Source of the DNA: a virus
Virus record (IMG/VR): IMGVR_UViG_3300044695_003245
Location: 1-20,742 of that record
DNA: 20,742 nucleotides
Direction: 5' to 3' (one strand)
Part shown: in pieces, positions 1 to 7,106 of the stretch
How the letters are laid out: each line of letters begins with the position of its first letter
Position numbering within the stretch: the first letter of the stretch is position 1
Notes under the pieces: model-generated
Told to the model about the DNA's origin: nothing
Databases searched by the model: none
The model's input: only the letters and a program-made list of their open reading frames with translations
Translations under genes and position numbers: made by a program

Positions 1-1
1 T

Positions 2-1222
2 TTGATGGCCTTGCTGGGTTTCTTGGTCGAAGCCGGTAAGGGCGTAGTTCGCACAACGCTGGAAGATATCTCTGAGAACCAAGGCAACATGCCGGTCGGG
101 ACTCAGCTTGCTCGTATTGAGCAGGGCATGGCGGTCTTTAGCGCGATTCATGCGCGACTGCATGACGCGATGGGTCGCACGCTTAAAGTGCTGCACCGTC
201 TCAACCAGATGTATCTGGAGGACGAGGAGGTCAAGGACGAGACGGGCGAGTTGCTTGTTAAGCGTTCGGACTTTGACGGCCCGATGGATGTGGTGCCGGT
301 TTCGGACCCCAATATTTTCTCCGAAGCGCAGCGTTTTGCTCAGGTTCAGGCGATTGCGCAACGTGCGCTCGCGTTGCCTCAAATCTATGACATTCGTAAA
401 GTTGAAGAGCGCATTCTGAAGCAACTGCGCGTTCCCAATGCCAAAGAACTGTTGTTGCCTGCTCCAACACCCAAGGAGTTGAATGCCGTCAATGAAAACG
501 TTGCTGCAACGCTTGGGCGTCCGGTATCGGCGTTCCCAGAACAAGATCATCTTGCGCACTTGCAAGTTCACTTGGATTATCTCACGAGTCCCGTTCTGGG
601 TTCTTCTATGCTCATGTCGGGAACGTTTATCCCCTCGATTCTTAATCACATCAAGGAGCATATCGCTCTTTGGTACGCGACCCATGTCTTTGAAGTGGCA
701 TCAAGTGCCGCAGGCACGGACATATCTGAATTTCAGAAAGTGAACGACAAGGACGTTAGAAAGGGCTTTGACCAAATGTTGGCAGCGGCATCACAGCGTG
801 TGGTGCCTGACGCTACACGGGCCTTTGGTGCGATTCCGCAGATCGTGCAGCAGGCGATTGGCATGTTGCAGCAGATGCAGGGTATGAACGCGCCGCAAGA
901 TCCGCGTGTGGCTGCGCAGATGGCCGAGGTGCAGCGCAAGGCCGCTGCCGATCAAGCCAACGTTCAGGTCAAACAGGCCGAGTTGCAGTTGGCGCAAGCG
1001 AAACTTCAGAAGGAAGTTCAAGAAAACGCAGAGCGTCAACAAAACAACATGCAGCGCGAGGCGCTTAAGCAGAATCGCTTGGATGAGCGTCAGTCGGCGG
1101 AACTTAACGTCAAGTTGGTTACGAACCGAGAAGACAACCAGACGGCGAAGGAAATTGCCGCGATGGAAGCGGTTACGGGTGAGAAGGTCGGTGTTTCAAC
1201 AGGTACGGGTATCAATCCTTAA
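2..1222 (+). CDS. Portal protein, C-terminal part (5' end outside window)
   Basis: Probable portal (head-to-tail connector), the dodecameric ring through which DNA is packaged and ejected. The reading frame is open to the left edge, so the true start lies upstream and the 406 visible residues are only the C-terminal part of a protein usually 600-750 residues long. Around residues 181-235 there is a histidine-rich helical stretch (HLAHLQVHLDYL, then NHIKEHIALWY) that I associate with C-termini of P22-like phage portals. From about residue 290 a long Gln/Ala/Lys-rich coiled coil begins (QQMQGM, AEVQRKAAADQ, QLAQAKLQKEVQE), as in the portal crown or barrel. It is followed by head genes in the expected order (scaffold, capsid). 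The identity rests on family resemblance and position, not on the N-terminal core, which is missing. Confidence 0.75.
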   Translation: MMALLGFLVEAGKGVVRTTLEDISENQGNMPVGTQLARIEQGMAVFSAIHARLHDAMGRTLKVLHRLNQMYLEDEEVKDETGELLVKRSDFDGPMDVVPVSDPNIFSEAQRFAQVQAIAQRALALPQIYDIRKVEERILKQLRVPNAKELLLPAPTPKELNAVNENVAATLGRPVSAFPEQDHLAHLQVHLDYLTSPVLGSSMLMSGTFIPSILNHIKEHIALWYATHVFEVASSAAGTDISEFQKVNDKDVRKGFDQMLAAASQRVVPDATRAFGAIPQIVQQAIGMLQQMQGMNAPQDPRVAAQMAEVQRKAAADQANVQVKQAELQLAQAKLQKEVQENAERQQNNMQREALKQNRLDERQSAELNVKLVTNREDNQTAKEIAAMEAVTGEKVGVSTGTGINP

Positions 1223-1232
1223 GGGGTGATTT

Positions 1233-1406
1233 ATGGCTGACAATTACATGAACCAACACAAGATGATGGCCATGGGTATGGCTGTCAGTGGACAGAAAAT
1301 GGTCAATGGTGGTCCGAAGAAGGGCATGGTTGACCAGTCGAAGGGTGTCAAGGGCGACCCGAAGGCAACGCCCGCCATTATTAGCAAAGGTAAACAAAAC
1401 GCATGA
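1233..1406 (+). CDS. Small hypothetical protein, 57 residues
   Basis: A short frame starting at an ATG 10 bases after the portal stop, preceded by AAGGGGTGA as a ribosome site. It encodes 57 residues, very rich in Met, Lys and Gly (it begins MADNYMNQHKMMAMGM). Its stop overlaps the next start as ATGA (1403-1406), a typical translational coupling arrangement. No domain, membrane segment or catalytic motif is visible. It is supported by the ribosome site, the overlap and the otherwise empty gap between portal and next gene. The function is unknown; a small virion or assembly protein is the natural guess from the neighbourhood. Confidence 0.65.
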   Translation: MADNYMNQHKMMAMGMAVSGQKMVNGGPKKGMVDQSKGVKGDPKATPAIISKGKQNA

Positions 1407-1597
1407 TTGAACGCATCATTGACGAATTGGAGCGGGCCAAGGCTCGTGTCGCACACGACGCGATGAAACGGCAGCTGGAAGGTAAGGATGCTTCGTTTGA
1501 ATATGGCAAGGCAGTGGGCACTTACGCCGGGTTGCAGGCCGCGTTAACTTACATTGATCGTCTTCTGCGCGAAGAAGAGGACGGAGAGGAGTTGTAA
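1403..1597 (+). CDS. Small hypothetical charged protein, 64 residues
   Basis: The 64-residue protein starts by ATGA overlap with the previous gene and itself ends in TAATG-type overlap with the GroES-like gene (stop 1595-1597, next ATG at 1597). It looks wholly helical: the N-terminus MIERIIDELERAKARV and the C-terminus ending in EEEDGEEL are strongly charged, with a more hydrophobic middle (GTYAGLQAALTYIDRLL). No family is recognised. The tight coupling between portal and co-chaperonin genes suggests expression with the head module. It could be a small assembly factor, but nothing in the sequence shows a specific role. Confidence 0.7.
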   Translation: MIERIIDELERAKARVAHDAMKRQLEGKDASFEYGKAVGTYAGLQAALTYIDRLLREEEDGEEL

Positions 1598-1989
1598 TGA
1601 TTACGTTGGATGAGGCTTTTCCTAGTGTAGAGCCGGGTTTGATTCCATTTGGTTCGCGTGTTTTGGTGCAGATCCGTAGCCCGAAGAAGACTTCGGCAGG
1701 CGGTATCATTTTGCACAACGAAACGCGGGAGACAGAGGTCTGGAACACCCAGATCGCAAAGGTTCACAGTCTTGGACCTTTGGCCTTCAAGAATCGCAAC
1801 ACGATGGAGTCTTGGCCGGAAGGCGCTTGGTGCAAACCGGGTGATTATGTCCGGGTTCCCAAGTACGGCGGAGATCGGTGGAAGGTTCCTTACGGCAACG
1901 ACGAAGAGGCGTTGTTCGTGATCTTCAACGATTTAGACATCGTAGGTGGCGTGAGCGGTGACCCGCTTGCCATCAAAGCATTTATCTGA
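1597..1989 (+). CDS. Phage GroES-like co-chaperonin (Cpn10)
   Basis: Resembles the 10-kDa co-chaperonin that caps GroEL and lets it fold client proteins. The N-terminal strand PFGSRVLVQI (residues 17-26) matches the start of the GroES barrel. KKTSAGGIIL (30-39) matches the mobile loop, including a hydrophobic I-I-L tripeptide where GroES has I-V-L for docking onto GroEL. KPGDYVRVPKYGG (80-92) corresponds to the GroES KVGDIV region, and the C-terminus has FVIFNDLDIVGG. At 130 residues it is longer than bacterial GroES (about 95), with extra residues at both ends and in the 62-79 region. No GroEL gene is seen here, so it presumably works with the host GroEL, as T4 gp31 does. Its position beside scaffold and capsid genes suggests the capsid protein as client; that is inference. 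Confidence 0.85.
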   Translation: MITLDEAFPSVEPGLIPFGSRVLVQIRSPKKTSAGGIILHNETRETEVWNTQIAKVHSLGPLAFKNRNTMESWPEGAWCKPGDYVRVPKYGGDRWKVPYGNDEEALFVIFNDLDIVGGVSGDPLAIKAFI

Positions 1990-1999
1990 GGGCTAACAC

Positions 2000-2986
2000 A
2001 TGGCTAAGGACGAAGTATTGAAAGAGGATGACGAGAGTTCCAAAGAGGAATACGTCATTACCGAAACCCCTCCCGAGGAGCCTGCTCAAGAGGCAGCGCC
2101 TGTCGAAGCGGAAGCTTCAGCAGAGGAAGACGAGGGCGATGAGCGCCTTGCGGACGCTGATGAGGCGGACGAGGAAGAGACGGGCAAACGCCGTGCTCAG
2201 ACCCCTGAGGAAAAGCGTGCGCAGCGTCAACAGCGCAAGTTCCGTCGCCGTGCGGCGATTGAGCACAAAGAGCGCGAGTTGGCGTTTTTGCGTGCGGAGA
2301 ACGAAGAGTTCAAGCGCCGCTTGCAGGCCGTTGAGAGCAAGACCACGCAGTTTGACCAACAGGCTGCGGATCAGCGTCTAAACGAGACGACCAACGAAAT
2401 CCAAACCGTAGACCGCATCATCGCCAAAGCGATTGAACAAGGCGCGGGAGAGGACGTTGCCAAGGCGTTATCTATCCGTGATCAACTCATGGAGCGCCGC
2501 AGGCAGCTTGAAAGTCTCAAGCAATCGTCTAAGCCGGAGCCGGAAAAGCCTCGGGTTGACCCCCGCGTGGCGGCGTATGCCAAGGAATGGATGTCGGCCA
2601 ATGATTGGTACGACCCCCGTGGAAGCGACGAAGAATCCCTCATTGTGCAGACTTTGGACAAAAAGCTCGCCTCTGAAGGGTTTAACCCGGCAACGGAAGA
2701 TTATTGGATTGAGTTGGACAATCGTGTAGCCAAACGCCTACCCCACCGATATGGAGAAGACACCGTGGAAGACGAGGCCCCTAAAGCAAAGGCCGCGCCA
2801 AAACGCGGTGGTCCCCCAGTCGGCGGTAAGCGCGAATATGCCGCGCCGTCCACCCGAAAAGAGATTTATATCAGCCCTGAACGCAAGCAAGCACTTGTTG
2901 ACGCAGGGGTCTGGGATAACCCAGAGTTGCGTCAGAAGTACATTAAGCGTTATGCTGAATATGATCGTAACAATTCTTCTCGCTAA
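2000..2986 (+). CDS. Probable capsid scaffolding protein
   Basis: Probable internal scaffold that guides capsid assembly and is later removed. The 328-residue protein has the layout of phage scaffolds. Residues 1-62 are extremely acidic, residues 63-92 are basic (KRRAQ, KFRRRAAI), and residues 85-175 form a long coiled coil (HKERELAFLRAENEEFKR). A conserved-looking helical segment follows at about 197-250 (WMSANDWYDPRG, then EGFNPATEDYW), and the C-terminal tail is basic and Pro/Gly-rich (KAKAAPKRGGPPVGGK), a plausible capsid-binding end. It lies between the portal/GroES genes and the capsid gene, the usual place. No protease motif is visible. The call rests on composition and position. Confidence 0.75.
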   Translation: MAKDEVLKEDDESSKEEYVITETPPEEPAQEAAPVEAEASAEEDEGDERLADADEADEEETGKRRAQTPEEKRAQRQQRKFRRRAAIEHKERELAFLRAENEEFKRRLQAVESKTTQFDQQAADQRLNETTNEIQTVDRIIAKAIEQGAGEDVAKALSIRDQLMERRRQLESLKQSSKPEPEKPRVDPRVAAYAKEWMSANDWYDPRGSDEESLIVQTLDKKLASEGFNPATEDYWIELDNRVAKRLPHRYGEDTVEDEAPKAKAAPKRGGPPVGGKREYAAPSTRKEIYISPERKQALVDAGVWDNPELRQKYIKRYAEYDRNNSSR

Positions 2987-3003
2987 ACAAGGGAGCGAGT
3001 TAC

Positions 3004-3540
3004 ATGAGCGATGAAAGACTGAAGAAGGTTCTTGGCGAAGGTCGTGAGAGTCGTGCTGCGTATGATCGCGCAGTGGTAGAGGAGAGAGCCATCTCCGATG
3101 ATGACCGCGTTGAGATGTTTCGACAGCAATTTTTTCAGGCCGCGTTGCCTGATTTGCCGAAGATTCCGGGTTATCACACTTGCTGGTTGACAACCACGAA
3201 TCCAAGGGACTCGATACAGGGCAGGATTCGGCTTGGATATGAGCCGATTAAGCCGGAGGATGTTCCCGGTTGGGAATATGCCACGCTGAAAACTGGCGAG
3301 TACGTTGGGTTTATTGGCGTCAACGAGATGTTGGCTTTTAAGATTCCCCTGTCGCTGTACAAAAAGTACATGCAGGAAGCGCACTACGATGCGCCCGCTC
3401 GGGAAGAAAGCCGACTGGCCGAAACGGCTGAGTTCCTGCGCGATCAGGCTCAGAAGTCCGGTTCAAATGTGATCGAAGGTGACGGCATTGAGGCGATGCG
3501 GGAATCGGCTAATCGTCGTGCCCCACAAGCGTGGGAATGA
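3004..3540 (+). CDS. Conserved head-region protein of unknown function
   Basis: A 178-residue soluble protein with a strong ribosome site (AAGGGAGCGAG before ATG 3004). The N-terminal 45 residues are charged and helical. The centre (about 56-118) has a distinctive mixed stretch with IPGYHTCWLTTTNP, then RLGYEPIKPEDVPGW, then GEYVGFIGVNEML. The C-terminus is charged again, with a helical LAETAEFLRDQAQ region. I recognise this type as a protein often seen between scaffold and capsid genes in environmental phages, but know of no assigned function. A minor head or assembly protein is likely from position alone. Confidence 0.7.
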   Translation: MSDERLKKVLGEGRESRAAYDRAVVEERAISDDDRVEMFRQQFFQAALPDLPKIPGYHTCWLTTTNPRDSIQGRIRLGYEPIKPEDVPGWEYATLKTGEYVGFIGVNEMLAFKIPLSLYKKYMQEAHYDAPAREESRLAETAEFLRDQAQKSGSNVIEGDGIEAMRESANRRAPQAWE

Positions 3541-3575
3541 TGTTAGCCACACATCTTTTTTGTGAGGATTAACGC

Positions 3576-4136
3576 ATGTCTGCGACCAGTGCACCATTTG
3601 GTCTTCGGCCTGCCTATCATCCTAGCGGTATCATTCGACCCACCGCTATGACGATTGAGACGGGCTACACCTCCAACATCTTCCAGTTCCAGCCGGTCAA
3701 ACTCGACACGGATGGTTTCATTGAAGCTGCTGGAAATTCTGATCCCATCATCGGTACGTTCATGGGCGTCGAGTTTACCGACGCTGACGGTCGTCGCCGC
3801 GTGAGCAACAAGTGGACGGCCTCAACCGCCGCCACGGATATTGTTGCCTACGTGACGCTTGACCCAGCGATCGTGTACGAAATCCAAGCCAACGGCTCGG
3901 TTTCGGTTTCGAACATTGGCGAACAGGCTGATTTTGCCAACGCCGATTCGGGCAACGTCACGACTGGCCTTTCTCTTGCGCAGCTCGACCGCTCGGGCTT
4001 TGTTACCTCGGGTAACAAGGTCATGCGCGTCATTGCTATTGCGCCGGAAGTTGGGAACGCCGCTGGCGACTCCTTCACCATCGTTCAAGTCCAGATTAGC
4101 GAGCACCAGTACGTCGCTAATGTGGCTGCATTTTAA
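3576..4136 (+). CDS. Probable small head (decoration-type) structural protein
   Basis: A 186-residue protein directly upstream of the capsid gene, starting after a GTGAGGATTAACGC ribosome site. It is beta-rich and Gly/Thr/Ser-rich with almost no charged helices. It starts SATSAPFGLRPAYHPSG, continues with GTFMGVEFTDADGRRRVSN around residues 61-79, and contains VAYVTLDPAIVYEIQANGS at about 89-107. No transmembrane segment or enzyme motif is seen. The pattern and the placement immediately before the major capsid protein fit a capsid decoration or minor head protein; the exact role is inferred. The 35-base gap upstream contains only a weak CACA/TGTG inverted repeat around a T-run. Confidence 0.65.
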   Translation: MSATSAPFGLRPAYHPSGIIRPTAMTIETGYTSNIFQFQPVKLDTDGFIEAAGNSDPIIGTFMGVEFTDADGRRRVSNKWTASTAATDIVAYVTLDPAIVYEIQANGSVSVSNIGEQADFANADSGNVTTGLSLAQLDRSGFVTSGNKVMRVIAIAPEVGNAAGDSFTIVQVQISEHQYVANVAAF

Positions 4137-4149
4137 GGAGGGCTAGAAA

Positions 4150-5064
4150 ATGGCAGTCCCAATGCGCAGTACTGATTTTCGTTCCATTGTTGAGCCGATT
4201 CTTAACGAGGCTTTCGATGGCGTTTATGACCAGCGTGCTGACGAGTGGAAGCAAGTCTTCGTCCAGCAGCAGGGCATTCCACGCAACTACCACGAAGAGC
4301 CGGTGCTCTACGGGTTCGGCGCTGCTCCGGAACTTCCGGACGGTATGCCGGTCACGTATCAGGCCGGTGGCGTGCTCTTCTTGCAGCGCTATGTGTACAA
4401 GGTCTATGGCCTTGCCTTCGCGCTCACGAAGGTGCTCGTGGAAGATGGTGACCACATCCGTATCGGTCAGACCTATGCCAAGCACTTGGCGCAGTCGCTG
4501 ATTGAGACGAAGGAAACCCTCTGCGCCAACGTCCTCAACCGTGCGTTCACCGCTGGCTTCAACGGTGGCGACGGCGTGCCGCTCGTCTCTACGGTCCACC
4601 CGATTGCCAACGGAACGTTCAGCAACCAGCTGACGACCCCGGCGGCTCTCTCGCAGACCTCACTTGAGCAGATCCTCATTCAGATCCGCAACGCTGTTGA
4701 CAACAACGGCAAGCGCATCCGTTTGAACCCGGAGAAGCTCGTTGTGTCGCCGTCCAACGTGTTCCAAGCGGAAGTGCTCCTCAAGAGCGTCCTCCGTACG
4801 GGCACCGCCGACAACGACATCAACCCGGTGAAGTCGATGGGCCTCCTCGCTGGCGGTCAGGCTAACCTCTCGCGTTTGACCTCCACCACCGCTTGGTGGG
4901 TGAAGACGGACGCGCCGGAAGGTCTGAAGCTGATGATGCGTCGCGGCCTTGAGAAGTCAATGGAAGGCGACTTCGAGACTGATTCAACTCGCTTTAAATC
5001 GACTGAGCGTTACGCCGTTGGATTTACAGATCCAAGGACGGTGTACGGAACCGCGGGTTTGTAA
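4150..5064 (+). CDS. Major capsid protein (HK97-fold, Mu gpT-like)
   Basis: The main shell protein. It has a very strong ribosome site (AAGGAGGG) 13 bases after the previous stop, consistent with high expression. The 304 residues are all-soluble, without an obvious long N-terminal delta domain. The segment 85-133 (KVYGLAFALTKVLVEDGD, then AQSLIETKETLCANVLNRAF) followed by GDGVPLVSTVHP (140-151) resembles Mu-like major head subunits (gpT), where a similar alpha-helix leads into an S-T-x-H-P loop. Further support comes from KLVVSPSN (about 197-204) and the C-terminal strand ending in TDPRTVYGTAGL. Position after scaffold and before fibre genes also fits. A direct repeat TTTGTAAG (5058-5065 and 5073-5080) places a second in-frame TAA 15 bases after the real stop. 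Confidence 0.87.
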   Translation: MAVPMRSTDFRSIVEPILNEAFDGVYDQRADEWKQVFVQQQGIPRNYHEEPVLYGFGAAPELPDGMPVTYQAGGVLFLQRYVYKVYGLAFALTKVLVEDGDHIRIGQTYAKHLAQSLIETKETLCANVLNRAFTAGFNGGDGVPLVSTVHPIANGTFSNQLTTPAALSQTSLEQILIQIRNAVDNNGKRIRLNPEKLVVSPSNVFQAEVLLKSVLRTGTADNDINPVKSMGLLAGGQANLSRLTSTTAWWVKTDAPEGLKLMMRRGLEKSMEGDFETDSTRFKSTERYAVGFTDPRTVYGTAGL

Positions 5065-5092
5065 GTCTCTGATTTGTAAGGGATTTTTTCTC

Positions 5093-5122
5093 TAGACAAA
5101 TCCTTGCCCGGCTCTGTATGAT
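5093..5122 (+). promoter_or_regulatory. Sigma70-like promoter before the homing endonuclease
   Basis: A TAGACA box (5093-5098, five of six bases matching TTGACA) and a TATGAT box (5117-5122, five of six matching TATAAT) are separated by 18 bases. Transcription would start near 5130, about 20 bases before the GIY-YIG gene ATG at 5153, which has an AGGAAGG ribosome site (5141-5147). It is the best promoter-like pair I noticed in the gaps between genes. It would also drive the small gene at 6172. Prediction only. Confidence 0.55.
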
Positions 5123-5152
5123 GTTGGCCAACTTGGAAACAGGAAGGCAGTC

Positions 5153-6088
5153 ATGCAGAAGCCGGGTAAGTTTTATGTATATGTTTATCTTGATCCCCGT
5201 CCGGGGAAAGGGCTTCAGCCCATCTACGTCGGCAAAGGCACCGTAGATCTCGACCGCGCCAGTTATCACTGGGAACGTCGGTGCATTAATCCTTTTTTGC
5301 AAAGTGTGCTGGATAAGATTCGGGCAGCGGGGCTTGTTCCGCAAATTACCGTGGCTGCGTACATGGAGGATGAAGAAGAAGCGTTTGCTATGGAGCGGGA
5401 TTTAATTGCGCAATACGGGCGACGGGATTTACGAACCGGATCGCTTTGCAATTTGACCGAAGGAGGGCAAGGCACCGCAGGATTAAAGTACAGCGAAGAA
5501 CGGTTACGTAAAAAACGAGAACAATGCTCTACGCCAGAATGGAAAGCTTTGATGTCAAAGCTAGCCACTGAAAACTGGACATCTGCTCAATACAGAGAAA
5601 AAACACTTAATGCCAGAAGGCCGCGTGAACGCGACCCCGCCTATCGCGCCCGCCTCCGCGCAGCCATCCTAAAGAGCCGCACGGAACAAGTCCGTAACAA
5701 GATCAGCGTTGCCATGCGCACCAATTGGGAATCTGACGCATATCGTGCGAAACAATCCGCTTCCAGAGCGGAGGCTCATGCACGACCGGAGGAAAAGAAA
5801 CGTAAGAGCGAAGCCACAAAAAGACTATGGACACAGAAAGGAGATAGTATTAGATTAGCGATTAAGGCCGCGAAATCGACTCCGGAGCGCCGTGCTGAGG
5901 CTTCTAAAAAGTCCAAAGCATATTACGAGAGTGAAGAAGCTCGTAAGCAAGCAGGGGAGTATTCAAGGGCGTACAACACGCCTGAGGTTCGGGCAGCGAA
6001 GGCAGAGTTGTTGAAGGCGCGTTGGGCTGACCCTGAGTTTAGAGCAAAGATGCTCGCGAAGAGAAAGGCCAAAGCGCAAGGAGTTTGA
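5153..6088 (+). CDS. GIY-YIG homing endonuclease, free-standing
   Basis: A site-specific DNA endonuclease, probably a selfish homing gene. Residues 7-110 form a GIY-YIG domain: YVY (8-10) and YVG (25-27) are the two signature strands, followed by KGT, Arg35, His39, a Glu at 81 in the AMERDLIAQYG helix (metal ligand), and LCNLTEGGQG (98-107) ending in Asn100. The remaining 200 residues are Lys/Arg-rich and built of roughly 20-residue repeats with a Y/F-R-A/E-K/R core (SAQYREKTL, DPAYRARLR, SDAYRAKQS, DPEFRAKML), resembling NUMOD-type DNA-binding modules. It sits in a gap between the capsid gene and a small structural gene, not inside an intron that I can see. Parts of its coding sequence are more A-rich than its neighbours, consistent with transfer. 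Confidence 0.9.
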   Translation: MQKPGKFYVYVYLDPRPGKGLQPIYVGKGTVDLDRASYHWERRCINPFLQSVLDKIRAAGLVPQITVAAYMEDEEEAFAMERDLIAQYGRRDLRTGSLCNLTEGGQGTAGLKYSEERLRKKREQCSTPEWKALMSKLATENWTSAQYREKTLNARRPRERDPAYRARLRAAILKSRTEQVRNKISVAMRTNWESDAYRAKQSASRAEAHARPEEKKRKSEATKRLWTQKGDSIRLAIKAAKSTPERRAEASKKSKAYYESEEARKQAGEYSRAYNTPEVRAAKAELLKARWADPEFRAKMLAKRKAKAQGV

Positions 6089-6091
6089 GTT

Positions 6092-6158
6092 CTAGGTGTA
6101 ACCAGCCCATTAGACCGGCCTAGCGGACGATGCACAGACTAATGGGCAACTTGTGCAT
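6092..6158 (+). promoter_or_regulatory. Interlocking inverted repeats in the leader of the next gene (possible RNA pseudoknot)
   Basis: Between the endonuclease stop and the ATG at 6172 there are three inverted repeats. GCCCATTAG (6105-6113) pairs perfectly with CTAATGGGC (6139-6147). ATGCACA (6130-6136) pairs perfectly with TGTGCAT (6152-6158). CTAGG (6092-6096) pairs with CCTAG (6119-6123). The first two interlock in the order arm1, arm2, arm1', arm2', the topology of an H-type pseudoknot, or of two mutually exclusive hairpins. The last arm directly abuts the GAGG ribosome site (6159-6162). A translation-control element is plausible. The 4-base linker over a 9-pair stem is short, so full simultaneous pairing may be strained. 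Confidence 0.5.
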
Positions 6159-6171
6159 GAGGTAATTTGCA

Positions 6172-6420
6172 ATGGCAAGAACAACTTTCTCGGGTCCGGT
6201 ACGATCCGAAAATGGTTTTGAAGGCAACATGGTTTCCGGAACGATCAGCAGCGCTTCCGGTGTTATCACCAACCTGCTCTGCACCACGCTGACGATTGGC
6301 AGCACCAAGCTGACCACGGCTTCGCCTTCTGGCACCGTGTCTGTTCAAGTTGGTCGCATTCCGGTTTTGGTAGGAAGCTCAACTTTCTACATCGGTTTGT
6401 ACTCCAGCCTCGTGCCGTAA
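6172..6420 (+). CDS. Small Ser/Thr/Gly-rich structural protein, 82 residues
   Basis: An 82-residue protein starting MARTTFSGPVRSENGF and continuing as a beta-rich chain of Ser, Thr, Gly and Val (GTISSASGVITNLLC, then SGTVSVQVGRIPVLVG). There are no charged helices and no membrane segment of the usual kind. The opening resembles N-termini of small phage virion proteins that I have seen near capsid genes, but no defined family is claimed. It has a GAGG ribosome site just after the structured leader at 6092-6158 and is followed closely by a terminator-like hairpin. It may be a head-surface or fibre-related protein. It is the only gene between the homing endonuclease and that hairpin. Confidence 0.65.
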   Translation: MARTTFSGPVRSENGFEGNMVSGTISSASGVITNLLCTTLTIGSTKLTTASPSGTVSVQVGRIPVLVGSSTFYIGLYSSLVP

Positions 6421-6424
6421 ATTG

Positions 6425-6449
6425 GGAGGGGGCTTCGGCCCCCTTTCGC
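6425..6449 (+). terminator. Intrinsic terminator-like hairpin with UUCG tetraloop
   Basis: GGGGGC (6428-6433) and GCCCCC (6438-6443) form six G-C pairs closed by the extra-stable C(UUCG)G tetraloop. A6427-T6444 and two G-T pairs extend the stem. It is followed only by TTTCGCTTG, so the T-tract is short and partly used by the stem. It lies five bases after the stop of the 6172 gene and about 30 bases before the next ATG. It is likely a (perhaps leaky) terminator or an mRNA-stabilising 3' hairpin for the capsid transcript. Confidence 0.7.
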
Positions 6450-6473
6450 TTGTGATTGTGAGGGAAAGCAACC

Positions 6474-7103
6474 ATGCGTCCTATTAGTTTTACAAGATCA
6501 CAGCCTGCGGCGGATGCGGACAGCGTAGCGGCAGTGCAACTTTTGAATGCGTCCGGAGCGATTACGCTCAATGGATCGTTGGCTGCGGGCGGCGTTGCCA
6601 CGCTAACGGTTCCGGCGTATCTCACGGTGTTTAGCGAAAAGTCGGCTACGGTCGATTTTATCGTGACGGGCACACGCCCGGGCGGTGGAGAGCAGATTGA
6701 GACGCTTGCAGTAACGGCATCGGGCACGGTGACGGGTTCGTTGGCGTTTGCAACGGTAACTAATGTGTTGGCTTCAGCGCCAACGAGCGCAACGATTAGT
6801 GTTGGTAACGCGGTCACGGGTTACACCGACTGGATTCCGCTTGATATTTACACGCCGAATCAGGTGACCACGATTTCTGCCAAGACGAGTGGCACGGTGA
6901 ATTATTCGGTGCAGTACACCAACGAAGATCCGTTTGATCGCAGCATTCAGCAACTTGCGGTTGCACATCCAAATGCCAGCTTGACGGCAGCGTCCGGTGA
7001 CGAGACTCAGTTCACGACGACGCTGATGCGTGCGGTTCGACTGAGGATTAATAGCGGTTCGGGTTCGGTTCGCTTTACTGTTGTCCAACAGTCCACGAAG
7101 TAA
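6474..7103 (+). CDS. Beta-rich virion protein of unknown function, 209 residues
   Basis: A 209-residue protein, low in charge and high in Ser, Thr, Ala, Val and Gly, consistent with beta-sandwich domains. Two halves can be distinguished. About 1-110 has repeated short strands such as GVATLTVPAYLTVF and SATVDFIVTGTRPGG. About 115-209 begins with GYTDWIPLDIYTPNQV and ends with RAVRLRINSGSGSVRFTVVQQ, a form common in phage surface proteins. A GAGGGAAAG ribosome site precedes it, just after the terminator-like hairpin. No enzyme or membrane feature is visible. It is probably a structural or decoration protein by composition and neighbourhood. Confidence 0.65.
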   Translation: MRPISFTRSQPAADADSVAAVQLLNASGAITLNGSLAAGGVATLTVPAYLTVFSEKSATVDFIVTGTRPGGGEQIETLAVTASGTVTGSLAFATVTNVLASAPTSATISVGNAVTGYTDWIPLDIYTPNQVTTISAKTSGTVNYSVQYTNEDPFDRSIQQLAVAHPNASLTAASGDETQFTTTLMRAVRLRINSGSGSVRFTVVQQSTK

Positions 7104-7106
7104 GCC

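Noticed and set aside
3548-3564. CACA/TGTG hairpin around a T-run upstream of the 3576 gene
   Set aside because: Only four pairs; likely chance.
5078-5105. Inverted repeat AAGGGATTT/AAATCCTT after the capsid gene as a terminator
   Set aside because: It has a bulge, weak A-T pairs, no following T-run, and overlaps the better-supported promoter boxes.
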